Counted from the stretch's first letter, positions 54,455 to 63,032 are shown. The stretch: DNA of 64,000 nt from Lachnospiraceae bacterium (GCA_003979345.1 RYVZ01000004.1:1-64000); one strand, 5' to 3'. Translations and numbers: made by a program. Notes: generated by a model not told the origin, from the letters alone.

Positions 54455-57400
54455 ATGAAAAAGAAAAATTACTTATATAAAGTGATCTATGTGATCCTGT
54501 TGATCATCGCCATTATAATCTTATTTCGCTGGTATGCGACGCAGAACCGAAGCCGCATGGAAGAAAGGAACAAAAACTATGCTGCGGATTCGGCACGGCA
54601 GATAGCAAATAAGATTGATGATGAGTTGAGTAATGCGCTGGATCTGATGAAAACATTCGCCCAATTTTTGGAGAAAAGCCTGCAGTCTCCCGATGTTTCT
54701 GCGCAAATGCTGAAAGAAGTAAACGAAAATATGCTGTTTGATGTTCTGGTTTATACAGATGCGGACGGGATCAATCATTCCTCTGACGGGAAGACGTCTG
54801 ACGCGTCGGGAAGGGATTACTATCTTTTAGGGATGCAGGGAAACAGCGGCATATCCGTTGTGTTTGATTCGAAGCTTTACAGTGAGACGATGCTCTGCTT
54901 TTATGCGCCGGTTGTGTATAACGGCGAGATCATCGGCGTCTTACGCGGGGCGTATCTGGCGGAAGAATACTTAAAAGATATGCTTGCCACAACTTATTTT
55001 GGAGAATCGGCGTCCGTTCATCTGTGTATGCCGGACGGACAGATTCTGGCGTGCTCTGATTCAAAGATGCACGAGGGAAGTCTGATTGACGTACTGGTTC
55101 AAATGGGGATGATCGACGAAACGACGGCAAAGCAGGCAGGGGCTGTGTTCGAAAATGGCGGGGAAGGCGCATTTATCTGTAAACCGGGAAGCAGGACGGA
55201 CAATATCTGCGTGAGATATCTCTCCAACCATAATTTTGTTCTCGTTCAGACATTCCCCAAAAGTGTTACGGAAACAATGATTCGTGATGAGAATCTGGTC
55301 GGCCTCCGGCTGGAGACAGGACTTATCGTGTTATTTATTCTTTATATCGTTGCAATGTTGTTAAGTGCAGGGCGGGAAAAGAGATATCTGGAACACGAAA
55401 ACCGTGAAATGGGTTATATTATCAGCGGGGTCAATACGCTGTTTACCCGTTTTACCATGGTTGATTTTGATACGGATACGTATTGTTATCTGGCAGGCAC
55501 CAAGCCGGAAGATGAGGCCATTTCCGTCAAAGGAAGCTATCGGGAATTGTCAGAGCATTTATGTGAGATGCTGATTGAGGAAAGCGACAGGGAGGCTTTT
55601 GCCGAGTTCCTTGATAAGCACACCATCATTGAGGCAATGAAAAAGCATAATGATCTGCTTTTTGAATGCCATATCATGCATGATGGAAAACCACAATGGA
55701 AACATTTTAACGTGATATGTCTAGAGCGGAAAAATGGTCTGGCAAGTAAAGTGCTGTTTACAAGACAGAATATTACCGAGGCGAAAGAAAGGGAACTGCT
55801 CATCCAGTCTGAAATGGCGCTTGCGAACCGGAAAGAGCGTCAGTACCGGATTGCGATCACATCCAACGCAATCTGTACTTATGATTTTAACCTGACAAAA
55901 AATCTAATTGAAAATGATGTTGTGTGCGAGCTCAACGGAAAGATATTGTCACTGCTTGAAAAAACCGGTCTTGAGGCACCGTGCAGGGCATCTGATTATT
56001 TTGAGCGCTGGCGGGAGTTTGTGCTGGAAGAGTCCAAGGAAGAATTTGGCAGGATCGTCAACGTGGACTATCTCAAAAACTGTTTTGACAGAGGAGAGGC
56101 CGAAGTCAATATCGATTACTGGAGCTGGGGTTCTGCTGAAAAACATATCTGCATTAAACAGACCTTTATTATGACAAGGGATGATGAGTCCGGTGATATC
56201 ATGGTCATGGTCGTATTAAAGGAGATTACGGAGCAGGTTCAGAAACAGCGCGAGCAGACTCAGGCGCTTCAGGATGCGCTGCTGCAGGCACAGCATGCCA
56301 ATGAAGCCAAGACAACATTTCTTTCCAATATGTCCCATGATATCCGTACGCCGATGAACGCGATCATCGGTTTTACGACGATCGCAGTCAGCCATATCGA
56401 CAATAAGGACCAGGTCAGGGACTGTCTGCAAAAAGTGCTTTCTTCGAGTAATCATCTGCTCAGTCTGATCAATGATATTCTGGATATGAGCAGAATTGAG
56501 AGTGGAAAAGTGCAGATCAAGGAACAGGAATGTAATATTTCCGAGCTGATGCATAATCTGGTCAATATCATTCAGCCTCAGGTAAAGGCAAAACAGCTTG
56601 ATCTGTTTATAGACACGTTTGAGGTCGTCAATGAGGATGTGATCGCAGACCCGTTAAAGCTCAATCAGGTATTTATCAACCTGCTCAGCAATGCCGTAAA
56701 ATATACGCCCGCGCAGGGAAGCATCTCCTTCCGGATCCAGCAGAAGACAACGTTCAGACATGGGTATGGGGACTATGTCTTTATCATCAAAGATACCGGT
56801 ATCGGCATGGCGTCCGATTTCCTGCAGCATGTTTTTGAACCGTTTGAACGGGAATCCACAACGACCCGGACCGGAATAGAAGGCACGGGGCTCGGCATGG
56901 CTATTACCAAAAACATTGTCGAGATGATGAACGGAACGATCTCTGTTGAGAGCGAGGTCGGAAAGGGAAGCACCTTTAAGGTATCGCTGAGCTTAAAATT
57001 ACAGGATGTAGAAAAGAATGCCGCTCAGATCAAACAGCTGTCCGGCCTGCGGGCACTGGTCGTAGATGACGATTTTAACGTGTGCGACAGCGTGAGCAAA
57101 ATGCTGGGACAGATTGGTATGCGTTCAGAATGGACGACTTCCGGCAGAGAAGCAGCATACCGTGCAAAAAAAGCGTATGAAGAAGGAGATTCTTATCATA
57201 CATATATCATTGACTGGCAGATGCCGGAAATGAGCGGTGTTGAGACGGCGCGTAAGATTCGCAGTGCAGTGGGGGATGAGGCGCCCATCATTATTTTGAC
57301 GGCATATGACTGGACAGATATTGAGGAAGAGGCAAAAGAGGCCGGCGTTACTGCTTTTTGTGCAAAACCGCTTTTCATGTCGGACTTGAAATCTGCATTG

Positions 57401-57844
57401 CTTTCAGCGAATAATCTGATTGAGAAGGACGTGTCGGATATGTCGTGGACTTTGAATGATTTCAGCGGAAAGCGGGTTTTACTTGTAGAAGATATCGAAT
57501 TGAACCGTGAGATTGCCGAAGTCATTCTGACGGAAGCAGGCTTTGAAGTAGAATCGGCGCCGGACGGTACGGATGCGGTTGAAATGGTGCGCAGATCGGA
57601 AGAAAACTACTATGATGTGATACTGATGGATGTGCAGATGCCGATCATGAACGGGTACGAGGCGACCAGAACGATCCGGAATCTGTCAAGAAACGATGTA
57701 AGGAATCTTCCCATTATTGCCATGACGGCAAATGCGCTGGAGGAAGACAGGGAAGCGGCCATCAAAAACGGTATGAATGCACATATTGCAAAGCCGCTGG
57801 ATATCAAAATATTTATGAATGTACTCAGTCAGTATCTTCAGTAA
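54455..57844 (+). CDS. Hybrid sensor histidine kinase with two receiver domains
   Basis: 1129 residues. Span 1 (about 8-26), an external Cache-like sensor (about 40-280), span 2 (about 288-308), and two PAS-like cytosolic regions (about 325-450 and 465-600). HisKA follows with SHDIRTPMNAIIGF (His628), HATPase with NQVFINLLSNAVKYTP, DTGIGM and GTGLGMAI. Receiver 1 has VVDDDFN and D920 (IIDWQMPEMSG), and receiver 2 has LVEDIEL and D1059 (LMDVQMPIMNG). There is no output domain, so it must pass phosphate to another protein or act by interaction. No partner regulator is adjacent except the atypical LytTR protein downstream. Confidence 0.92.
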   Translation: MKKKNYLYKVIYVILLIIAIIILFRWYATQNRSRMEERNKNYAADSARQIANKIDDELSNALDLMKTFAQFLEKSLQSPDVSAQMLKEVNENMLFDVLVYTDADGINHSSDGKTSDASGRDYYLLGMQGNSGISVVFDSKLYSETMLCFYAPVVYNGEIIGVLRGAYLAEEYLKDMLATTYFGESASVHLCMPDGQILACSDSKMHEGSLIDVLVQMGMIDETTAKQAGAVFENGGEGAFICKPGSRTDNICVRYLSNHNFVLVQTFPKSVTETMIRDENLVGLRLETGLIVLFILYIVAMLLSAGREKRYLEHENREMGYIISGVNTLFTRFTMVDFDTDTYCYLAGTKPEDEAISVKGSYRELSEHLCEMLIEESDREAFAEFLDKHTIIEAMKKHNDLLFECHIMHDGKPQWKHFNVICLERKNGLASKVLFTRQNITEAKERELLIQSEMALANRKERQYRIAITSNAICTYDFNLTKNLIENDVVCELNGKILSLLEKTGLEAPCRASDYFERWREFVLEESKEEFGRIVNVDYLKNCFDRGEAEVNIDYWSWGSAEKHICIKQTFIMTRDDESGDIMVMVVLKEITEQVQKQREQTQALQDALLQAQHANEAKTTFLSNMSHDIRTPMNAIIGFTTIAVSHIDNKDQVRDCLQKVLSSSNHLLSLINDILDMSRIESGKVQIKEQECNISELMHNLVNIIQPQVKAKQLDLFIDTFEVVNEDVIADPLKLNQVFINLLSNAVKYTPAQGSISFRIQQKTTFRHGYGDYVFIIKDTGIGMASDFLQHVFEPFERESTTTRTGIEGTGLGMAITKNIVEMMNGTISVESEVGKGSTFKVSLSLKLQDVEKNAAQIKQLSGLRALVVDDDFNVCDSVSKMLGQIGMRSEWTTSGREAAYRAKKAYEEGDSYHTYIIDWQMPEMSGVETARKIRSAVGDEAPIIILTAYDWTDIEEEAKEAGVTAFCAKPLFMSDLKSALLSANNLIEKDVSDMSWTLNDFSGKRVLLVEDIELNREIAEVILTEAGFEVESAPDGTDAVEMVRRSEENYYDVILMDVQMPIMNGYEATRTIRNLSRNDVRNLPIIAMTANALEEDREAAIKNGMNAHIAKPLDIKIFMNVLSQYLQ

Positions 57845-57870
57845 TCCTATTTTATAAGATATGTTATCAA

Positions 57871-57902
57871 AAGAGTCTGCAAGGAATGCAGGCTCTTTTT
57901 TT
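57871..57902 (+). terminator. Intrinsic terminator after the hybrid kinase
   Basis: AAGAGTCTGCA pairs with TGCAGGCTCTT (one G-U pair) around a 5-nt loop, then T up to 57902. Confidence 0.92.
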
Positions 57903-57952
57903 GTATATGGACCAGAAATGCGCTGACAGACTTAAGAGTCTTTTTGTGCTAT

Positions 57953-58092
57953 TCCATAGGCTGTCGGTGTCATGCAGGTTGCTGTGGCGGAAATTGGCAC
58001 CGATATAACATTTGAAAGCATTGTGCTGTAATGCTATGGAGAGCGGCAAAATTCCACGGACGGAAAAAACGGAGGGATTTTGTCGCTTTTTT
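57953..58092 (+). ncRNA. Structured leader RNA ending in an intrinsic terminator (riboswitch-like)
   Basis: Closing stem TCCATAG (57953-57959) with CTATGGA (58034-58040). Inside it are two arms, TCGGTGTC/GGCACCGA (57964 and 57996) and AGCATT/AATGCT (58017 and 58030, sharing two bases with the closing stem), so a three-way junction. A 14-bp terminator stem follows: AGCGGCAAAATTCC (58042-58055) with GGGATTTTGTCGCT (58074-58087), then T run. It stands 46 bases before the first gene of the unknown cluster. I cannot match it to a known riboswitch class. Confidence 0.45.
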
Positions 58093-58137
58093 GGGCACAA
58101 TTGCCTGGCAAATCATGGGACAGAGAGGAGACGGCAG

Positions 58138-58809
58138 ATGAGAATTACGACGCAAATGTTGAATGAAACTTCAAGGAAAGCAGGTGTTCCTGTTCACACG
58201 ACCAGTATGTTAAGTTACGTGTTTAACAAGGATAAAACGAATGCGCTTCCCTTTGAGCGGAATCTGGGAGGCGAAATGGATACCTCACTAAGACAACAAA
58301 ATTATGAAAAGCAGGAGGATATGGCAAAACACTTAAAAACCATAGCAGAGGAGCTTGCCGCAGACGGAGATAAAAGCATTTATGACAGTGACGGGACAGC
58401 CGAAAGCAAAGAAGCACTTGAAAAGAAAGTGCAAGAACTTGTAAAACACTACAATGAGGTCCTGAATACATTTTCTGGAAGCAGCGATCTGTTGAACAAC
58501 TTTTACAAAGATAGTTTGAAATCATTGGTGGAGGAACATGAAAAACAGTTAGAAGCGATTGGAATCACTGCGGACAAAAACGGGAAACTTATGGTCAATG
58601 AACGCAAACTGGCTGCCGCGGAGCAAAGTGCAGTAAGGCAGGCGTTGGCAGGAAAAGACGGATTTGCGGATACACTAGTCTTTTTATCCGGAAAAATTGC
58701 AGATTATGCGGCATCGAACCAAAAAAGCGTTGGAAATCTATATCGACAGGATGGGAGTGAATCGTCTGCACTTCAATATACCAAAAGCCGATACAATGCC
58801 TGGGGATAG
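58138..58809 (+). CDS. Cluster gene A: helical protein resembling the FliD C-terminal region
   Basis: 223 residues without signal peptide or span. The start MRITTQMLNETSRKAG recalls flagellin/hook-associated N termini (MRIT.KM..). Residues 95-165 resemble FliD C-terminal sequences: VQELVKHYNEVLNTFSG, then LEAIGITADKNGKLMVNERK. Similarity is by eye and distant. GAGAGGAG precedes the ATG. A structured leader with a terminator lies upstream, and a LytTR regulator follows after 48 bases. If the likeness is real it could be a substrate of the flagellar export apparatus or an adaptor. Confidence 0.75.
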   Translation: MRITTQMLNETSRKAGVPVHTTSMLSYVFNKDKTNALPFERNLGGEMDTSLRQQNYEKQEDMAKHLKTIAEELAADGDKSIYDSDGTAESKEALEKKVQELVKHYNEVLNTFSGSSDLLNNFYKDSLKSLVEEHEKQLEAIGITADKNGKLMVNERKLAAAEQSAVRQALAGKDGFADTLVFLSGKIADYAASNQKSVGNLYRQDGSESSALQYTKSRYNAWG

Positions 58810-58857
58810 ACTGCGTAGGAGAGAAATAAGAATACGGACTTAAAGTGAGGGCGGAGC

Positions 58858-59580
58858 ATGAAACTAGCTGTTTGCGATGACAGTCAGGAGGACAGAGAAA
58901 AACTCAAGGGATTGATCGGTGAATATGGAAGATTAAGGGAACAAGATATGGAGCTTAGGGAATTTGAATCGGCGGAATCGCTTTTGGAACCGGATGACTG
59001 GATGCGGGAATGCCGTATCGTTTTTCTAAGCATAAGCCCAAAGGCGGCGGACGGCGGTTTAGATGTGGCAAAGCATCTTAAGGACCGCTATCCGGAATTG
59101 TATGTCGTTTTGGTGAGCGGTCATATGAGTTATGCAATCGATGGATACCGTGTGAAGGCGGCGCGTTTTCTGATAAAAGACCATCTGGAAAAAATGTTGG
59201 TGCAATGTCTCGACGAGATCATCGGAGAATTTGCTGAAAAAGAAAATAAAATGCTTTTTTCTTTTGTGGAAGGCGAGTATACTTTGAAAATATCCGACAT
59301 TTTTTATGTTGAAACGGATCGGCATAAAAATGTTTTCCATACGGCGTACGACTCCTACCGGATGTACCGGAAATTAGACGAAATCCAGGAGATGCTTGCA
59401 CCGTACGGGTTTGTGCGTGTCCACAGAAGCTTTCTTGTCAACATGCGCTATATTTACAGAATCAGCAGCTATGTGCTATATTTGACTGGCGGTACGGAAA
59501 TTTCCGTACCGAAATCCAGATACACATATGTAAAACAGAAATTTGCAGCTTATCAGAAGTCGTGCAGGAAAGGAGAGTGA
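58858..59580 (+). CDS. Cluster gene B: LytTR-type response regulator without the phospho-acceptor Asp
   Basis: 240 residues. Receiver-like domain (1-125) with the acidic pair VCDDS (D7, D8) and a Lys in RFLIKDH, but the phosphorylation site VFLDI reads VFLSI (S58). The C-terminal LytTR domain (about 140-237) has the family patterns FSFVEGEYTLKISDIFYVET (20) and FVRVHRSFLVNMRYI. It should bind paired direct repeats and control transcription without phosphorylation. No LytS-like kinase is beside it. Its stop overlaps the next start by one base, so it is embedded in the unknown cluster. Confidence 0.88.
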   Translation: MKLAVCDDSQEDREKLKGLIGEYGRLREQDMELREFESAESLLEPDDWMRECRIVFLSISPKAADGGLDVAKHLKDRYPELYVVLVSGHMSYAIDGYRVKAARFLIKDHLEKMLVQCLDEIIGEFAEKENKMLFSFVEGEYTLKISDIFYVETDRHKNVFHTAYDSYRMYRKLDEIQEMLAPYGFVRVHRSFLVNMRYIYRISSYVLYLTGGTEISVPKSRYTYVKQKFAAYQKSCRKGE

Positions 59581-60407
59581 TGATCCGGTTGAATACGATT
59601 CATGTAAATTATATGACGAGAACCTTCGGACATTTTGGGGGAAGTGAAAATACGGCGGGACGATCAGGAAAAAACACGGCGCCTGCGGATGGTATAAGAA
59701 ATGCTGAAGTCCCGGCACATACTGACAGGATGGCAGATGCTATTTTAGAGGCGTCGCGCCGTGCCGAAGGGCAGACACAGACAACGCAGCTAAACACAAA
59801 TAGTCTGCAGACCGCCGATGCCCGCAGCAGAGAATTGCAGCCGTTTGACCGTTCTGCGGTCGAAGCGATGACATTGGATGAATATAAGGAATATATCAGG
59901 GAACGGATTCTGACACTTCCGATGCATAGCTCCCATATGCAGGATACGATCTCTGTTTTCATTTCGGACGAAGGTTTTGAAGCGATGAAGAAAGATGCGG
60001 ATTACGAGGAGTGGGTGCTGAACGATCTGCGTACGGCATGGACAACGGAAAATCCGTGGGCGCGTTTCATGGGAGGCGTATATTCCATCATTCATTATGG
60101 CGCAACAAAAGAAGAATGCCATGCTGAAATGTGGAACGCGGGCTTTCGGAACGGTAATGGAAAAAGCATGCTGGAAAACATGTCGGGAGACGAAGATAAG
60201 GATGATAAGAAACGGAAATCCGAAATTGTCGTGAGACCGGATGGCACAAGATATTTAGTGATCAGCGAGGTGATTGCCGGCATGAAAGTGACTGTTATGA
60301 GCATAAAGCTTTCTAAACCGGAGGAACTGTTCAAAGACGGCACAAAACCGCAAACGGGCACGGATATGCCGCCGCTGCCGCCTGCTCAGGGCGCTGCACC
60401 AGTGTAA
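59580..60407 (+). CDS. Cluster gene C: unknown protein with low-complexity N terminus
   Basis: 275 residues. Residues 1-85 are Thr/Ala/Gly/Asn-rich and probably disordered. The middle (about 88-190) is well structured: MTLDEYKEYIRERILTLPMH, then WVLNDLRTAW, NPWARFMGG and HYGATKEECHAEMWNAGFRN. The end is Pro-rich. No signal peptide, span or known catalytic motif. The core looks like a conserved family that I remember only from Lachnospiraceae, without a function. The start ATG overlaps the regulator stop, behind AGGAGAG. Confidence 0.75.
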   Translation: MIRLNTIHVNYMTRTFGHFGGSENTAGRSGKNTAPADGIRNAEVPAHTDRMADAILEASRRAEGQTQTTQLNTNSLQTADARSRELQPFDRSAVEAMTLDEYKEYIRERILTLPMHSSHMQDTISVFISDEGFEAMKKDADYEEWVLNDLRTAWTTENPWARFMGGVYSIIHYGATKEECHAEMWNAGFRNGNGKSMLENMSGDEDKDDKKRKSEIVVRPDGTRYLVISEVIAGMKVTVMSIKLSKPEELFKDGTKPQTGTDMPPLPPAQGAAPV

Positions 60408-60453
60408 TGAATTAAGAAAAATGCTGCTTGGACTTGATCAAAGGAAGCGGCGT

Positions 60454-60534
60454 GTGCCTTATGGCACGATCCGGTTCTGACTGACAGAGGAACCGGACTG
60501 ATGACTTAAAACAGGCGTCTCGCAAACGCCTTTT
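60454..60534 (+). other. Three successive hairpins between cluster genes C and D
   Basis: GTGCC/GGCAC (60454-60467), CCGGTTC/GAACCGG (60471-60496) and AGGCGT/ACGCCT followed by TTTTG (60513-60535). The last could be a weak terminator. The stretch ends 28 bases before the next start codon. Confidence 0.4.
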
Positions 60535-60563
60535 GAATCAAACATGAGAAGGAGGAAGATATC

Positions 60564-61202
60564 ATGTATATAGATTCGACCGGATCAGTCAATACAAGAT
60601 GGGGGTATCAGACAGCCTTTCAAAAAGGGGCTTTACACAAGACGGGTTCTCTCGGAAGCACTCAAAATGCATTGCAGACTGCGGGTGCATCCAATACAAA
60701 AAGTACGGGATTTACTCTGCATATCGGAAGCGGAAGCGAAGGGGACAGAATGCTCTCTGCCGTTGCCGGTAAAGGAAAGGGCGGTATGACTGTCTTTGAG
60801 CCGGCAGATTTTGATCCTGCAAAACCGGTATATAAAGTATGCACATGGGATGAAGAAGGGAATCTGACGGAGCATATGGTGGATGTAACGAAGGTGAATG
60901 CCGCAGACAGTGACGAGGTTTCCATGTTTGCGTATTCCTGCTATTTATCGGAAAGCGGGCAATATCCTGAAGCGTCCGATACCTTTTTGAGAACATACGG
61001 TTATGCGAAAACCGGGACAGACGGGATCGGAGCAGCGGCATTTGGCATGGATGGGGAATTGTCGGACCAGACAGGCAAAATGTTCGGAATGGTAAAAAGA
61101 GACTGGACAAAATTGGCTGCCCGCCTCATGCAGATGCAATATGATGCAGGCAATCTGAAAGGATATCTGGATTACAAAAAATTCTATGATTTCTTTTCCT
61201 GA
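60564..61202 (+). CDS. Cluster gene D: unknown protein, apparent paralogue of E
   Basis: 212 residues. The N-terminal half is Gly/Ser/Thr-rich. The core shares a pattern with gene E: PVYKVCTWDEEGNLTEHMVD, then TKVN and a run of aromatic and hydrophobic residues. The C terminus ends in KGYLDYKKFYDFFS after a helix (MQMQYDAG). No signal peptide or span is visible. A strong GAAGGAGGAAG ribosome site precedes the ATG. It could be transcribed separately from A-C because hairpins intervene. Confidence 0.75.
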   Translation: MYIDSTGSVNTRWGYQTAFQKGALHKTGSLGSTQNALQTAGASNTKSTGFTLHIGSGSEGDRMLSAVAGKGKGGMTVFEPADFDPAKPVYKVCTWDEEGNLTEHMVDVTKVNAADSDEVSMFAYSCYLSESGQYPEASDTFLRTYGYAKTGTDGIGAAAFGMDGELSDQTGKMFGMVKRDWTKLAARLMQMQYDAGNLKGYLDYKKFYDFFS

Positions 61203-61213
61203 CTGTATGCTTC

Positions 61214-61261
61214 AAACTAAACAGACAAAAAACTAAACAGACAAAAAACAGAATAGACAGA
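61214..61261 (+). repeat. A-rich 16-bp tandem repeats before cluster gene E
   Basis: AAACTAAACAGACAAA occurs twice in direct tandem (61214-61229, 61230-61245), followed by a degenerate third copy. It contains stop codons in frame and is not coding. It resembles, in composition and place, the repeat before the second ilvB. Confidence 0.85.
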
Positions 61262-61274
61262 AAGGGCAGAATCG

Positions 61275-61850
61275 ATGCAAATAGGAACGATCAATCCATA
61301 CATACAAGTACAGAACATACCGTCTGCACAGACGGATCATGCAAAGACAGAAAGCGGTTTTACAGAAAAAGTCATGACCTGCGTATCCGCAGGCAGTCAG
61401 AAAGTCATGTTGAGATCGGATGCGCTAATGTCGTACGCCAGTCCCCAGACCGGGGAGTCAGTCAATATTTACCGCTCGGACCGTTATACGAAGGAAAATC
61501 CGATTTATCTTCTAAAAGGACTTGATGCGTCGGGGCGCGAATTCTCCTACGAAGTGGACGCGTCCAAAATCAATCCGAACCGATGCAGTTATAATGAACT
61601 GATGGTGTTGAATTTGGAAACCGGAGGCAATACGCCGGAAAACTATCTTCATGCGGTTATGATGCGGGATAAGGCCGGGACTTCAAGCTATTTTGAACAG
61701 GCGGATTATATGTCCTCCGGGAAAGCGGTACTATCCGATTTCCGCACACTTGGCGCATGGGATTCTTATTTATCGTTTGATAAATGGTTACAGAGCATTC
61801 TTGCGTATGCAGGCAGACATGCGGCGGGAGCAGGAAGCGCCGCTTTTTGA
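61275..61850 (+). CDS. Cluster gene E: unknown protein, apparent paralogue of D
   Basis: 191 residues. The core contains ENPIYLLKGLDASGREFSYE, VDASKINPNRCSYNELMVLN and, near the C terminus, FRTLGAWDSYLSFDKWLQSI. The shared elements with gene D are P(V/I)Y, D..G, VD.(T/S)K(V/I)N and a following hydrophobic helix. I remember this type of sequence in several copies per Lachnospiraceae genome, with no known function. It has no signal peptide. AAAGGG lies 8 bases before the ATG. Confidence 0.75.
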   Translation: MQIGTINPYIQVQNIPSAQTDHAKTESGFTEKVMTCVSAGSQKVMLRSDALMSYASPQTGESVNIYRSDRYTKENPIYLLKGLDASGREFSYEVDASKINPNRCSYNELMVLNLETGGNTPENYLHAVMMRDKAGTSSYFEQADYMSSGKAVLSDFRTLGAWDSYLSFDKWLQSILAYAGRHAAGAGSAAF

Positions 61851-61899
61851 AAAACATGATGGGCTGTCTGTGCTATTTCTATTAGGAAATCTGCTTTTT

Positions 61900-61927
61900 T
61901 TGACGATATTAAGATAACGGGTACAAT
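61900..61927 (+). promoter_or_regulatory. Promoter of cluster gene F
   Basis: TTGACG, a 16-base spacer and TACAAT, leaving a leader of about 20 nt. Confidence 0.6.
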
Positions 61928-61953
61928 TTGTCTGAATCAGGGAGGATGATGAC

Positions 61954-62979
61954 ATGGCGATGGATGTAAGGGGATGGAACTCCGGGTCGTTCACAAAGAC
62001 CTATCAGAGCGGAAATCGTGAAATCAGGCGCATCACTTATTACGATAAGGAAGGCAGAGTGACGGGAAGCGTTACAACAACGCGTTCCAAAAAGCCGGAC
62101 AAGACTAAAACAAAGAAGCTTCCTTATAACTTTAAGGAAGTGTCGGCAGTTATTATCAAATCAAAGACCTCGGGCAGCGCAAGACGCGCTGTGGCTCTGG
62201 CGCAGAGAAAAGTGATCATGCTGCGCAAAAAGCGCAAAAATGAAGACTATAATGAGCAGGAGCTGGAGGGAGCGATCGCGCATGCGGAAGCAATCGAGCG
62301 GGCAGCGAAAAAGCATCTGAAAAATCTGCAAAAAGAAGAACGGACCAAACGCCGGATGCAGAGCGAAGATTTTGAGGAAGATTTTTTTTCGGAAGATTCC
62401 GGAGAATCGTATGATGACATCATGAAAGAGATGATGCAGGACGGCGTTACCGGAGATTCTTTGGAGGATGGCATGCAGCGGATGGTACAGGACGCCATGG
62501 ATCATGGGATGCCGGATACCTTTGAAGAGCAGATCGCATTTGGTGCGGAGCAGTTAGAACGGCTGACCGAACTTGTGTCTCAGGGTGTGCAGGAGACGAT
62601 GGAAGAACTTCTGTCCGATACGGTTGAGGAAGTTCTGGTTGTGGGAAACGGTCAGTTTGAAATGACAGAGGAATCATTGGAAGTCATACCGCTCAAACCG
62701 GAGCCGGAAGAATTTGCCTTAAAAAAGAAAAAGCATCGTTCAGATGTGATGCGCGATATTGTGGAAGCCGATATGAAATATCTGCGGGCATTCTTTGAAC
62801 GGCTTCAAAAAGAAAAACAGAGCGCGTCAGGCGCCGGTTTTGGCAGTTCGGGAGGGCAGAGCACAGGCTTCTCCAATCTTGGGGCAGGCGTATCATTGGA
62901 GCTTAGCGGCGTGTCGGTACCGGTGCAGACACAGCCTCCTGCCATGCCGGAGGGCGGCAGCGTCGATATGTGTGTTTAA
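61954..62979 (+). CDS. Cluster gene F: unknown charged, partly coiled-coil protein
   Basis: 341 residues. The N terminus (MAMDVRGWNSGSFTKTYQSG) is polar; residues 45-135 are highly basic and helical (KKLPYNFKEVSAVIIKSKTS, RRAVALAQRKVIMLRKKRKN, then a Glu/Lys coiled coil). Residues 135-235 are acidic with several EDGMQRM/QEGVQETM-like helices, and the end is Gly/Ser/Pro-rich. No enzyme motif or signal peptide. Its own promoter and terminator make it a single-gene unit at the end of the cluster. The strong basic/acidic split suggests self-association or binding of an acidic partner. Confidence 0.75.
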   Translation: MAMDVRGWNSGSFTKTYQSGNREIRRITYYDKEGRVTGSVTTTRSKKPDKTKTKKLPYNFKEVSAVIIKSKTSGSARRAVALAQRKVIMLRKKRKNEDYNEQELEGAIAHAEAIERAAKKHLKNLQKEERTKRRMQSEDFEEDFFSEDSGESYDDIMKEMMQDGVTGDSLEDGMQRMVQDAMDHGMPDTFEEQIAFGAEQLERLTELVSQGVQETMEELLSDTVEEVLVVGNGQFEMTEESLEVIPLKPEPEEFALKKKKHRSDVMRDIVEADMKYLRAFFERLQKEKQSASGAGFGSSGGQSTGFSNLGAGVSLELSGVSVPVQTQPPAMPEGGSVDMCV

Positions 62980-62993
62980 CAGATATTTTAGTG

Positions 62994-63032
62994 AAAAAGG
63001 ACATTCCCTATATATTGGGGAATGTCCTTTTT
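62994..63032 (+). terminator. Intrinsic terminator after cluster gene F
   Basis: AAAAAGGACATTCCC pairs exactly with GGGAATGTCCTTTTT around a 9-nt loop; the A and T ends make it work in either direction. Confidence 0.93.

Noticed and set aside
57999..58006. ACCGATAT, similar to the -10 of sigma-28 (flagellar) promoters
   Set aside because: No TAAA-type -35 at 14-16 bases upstream, and the bases are part of an RNA stem.
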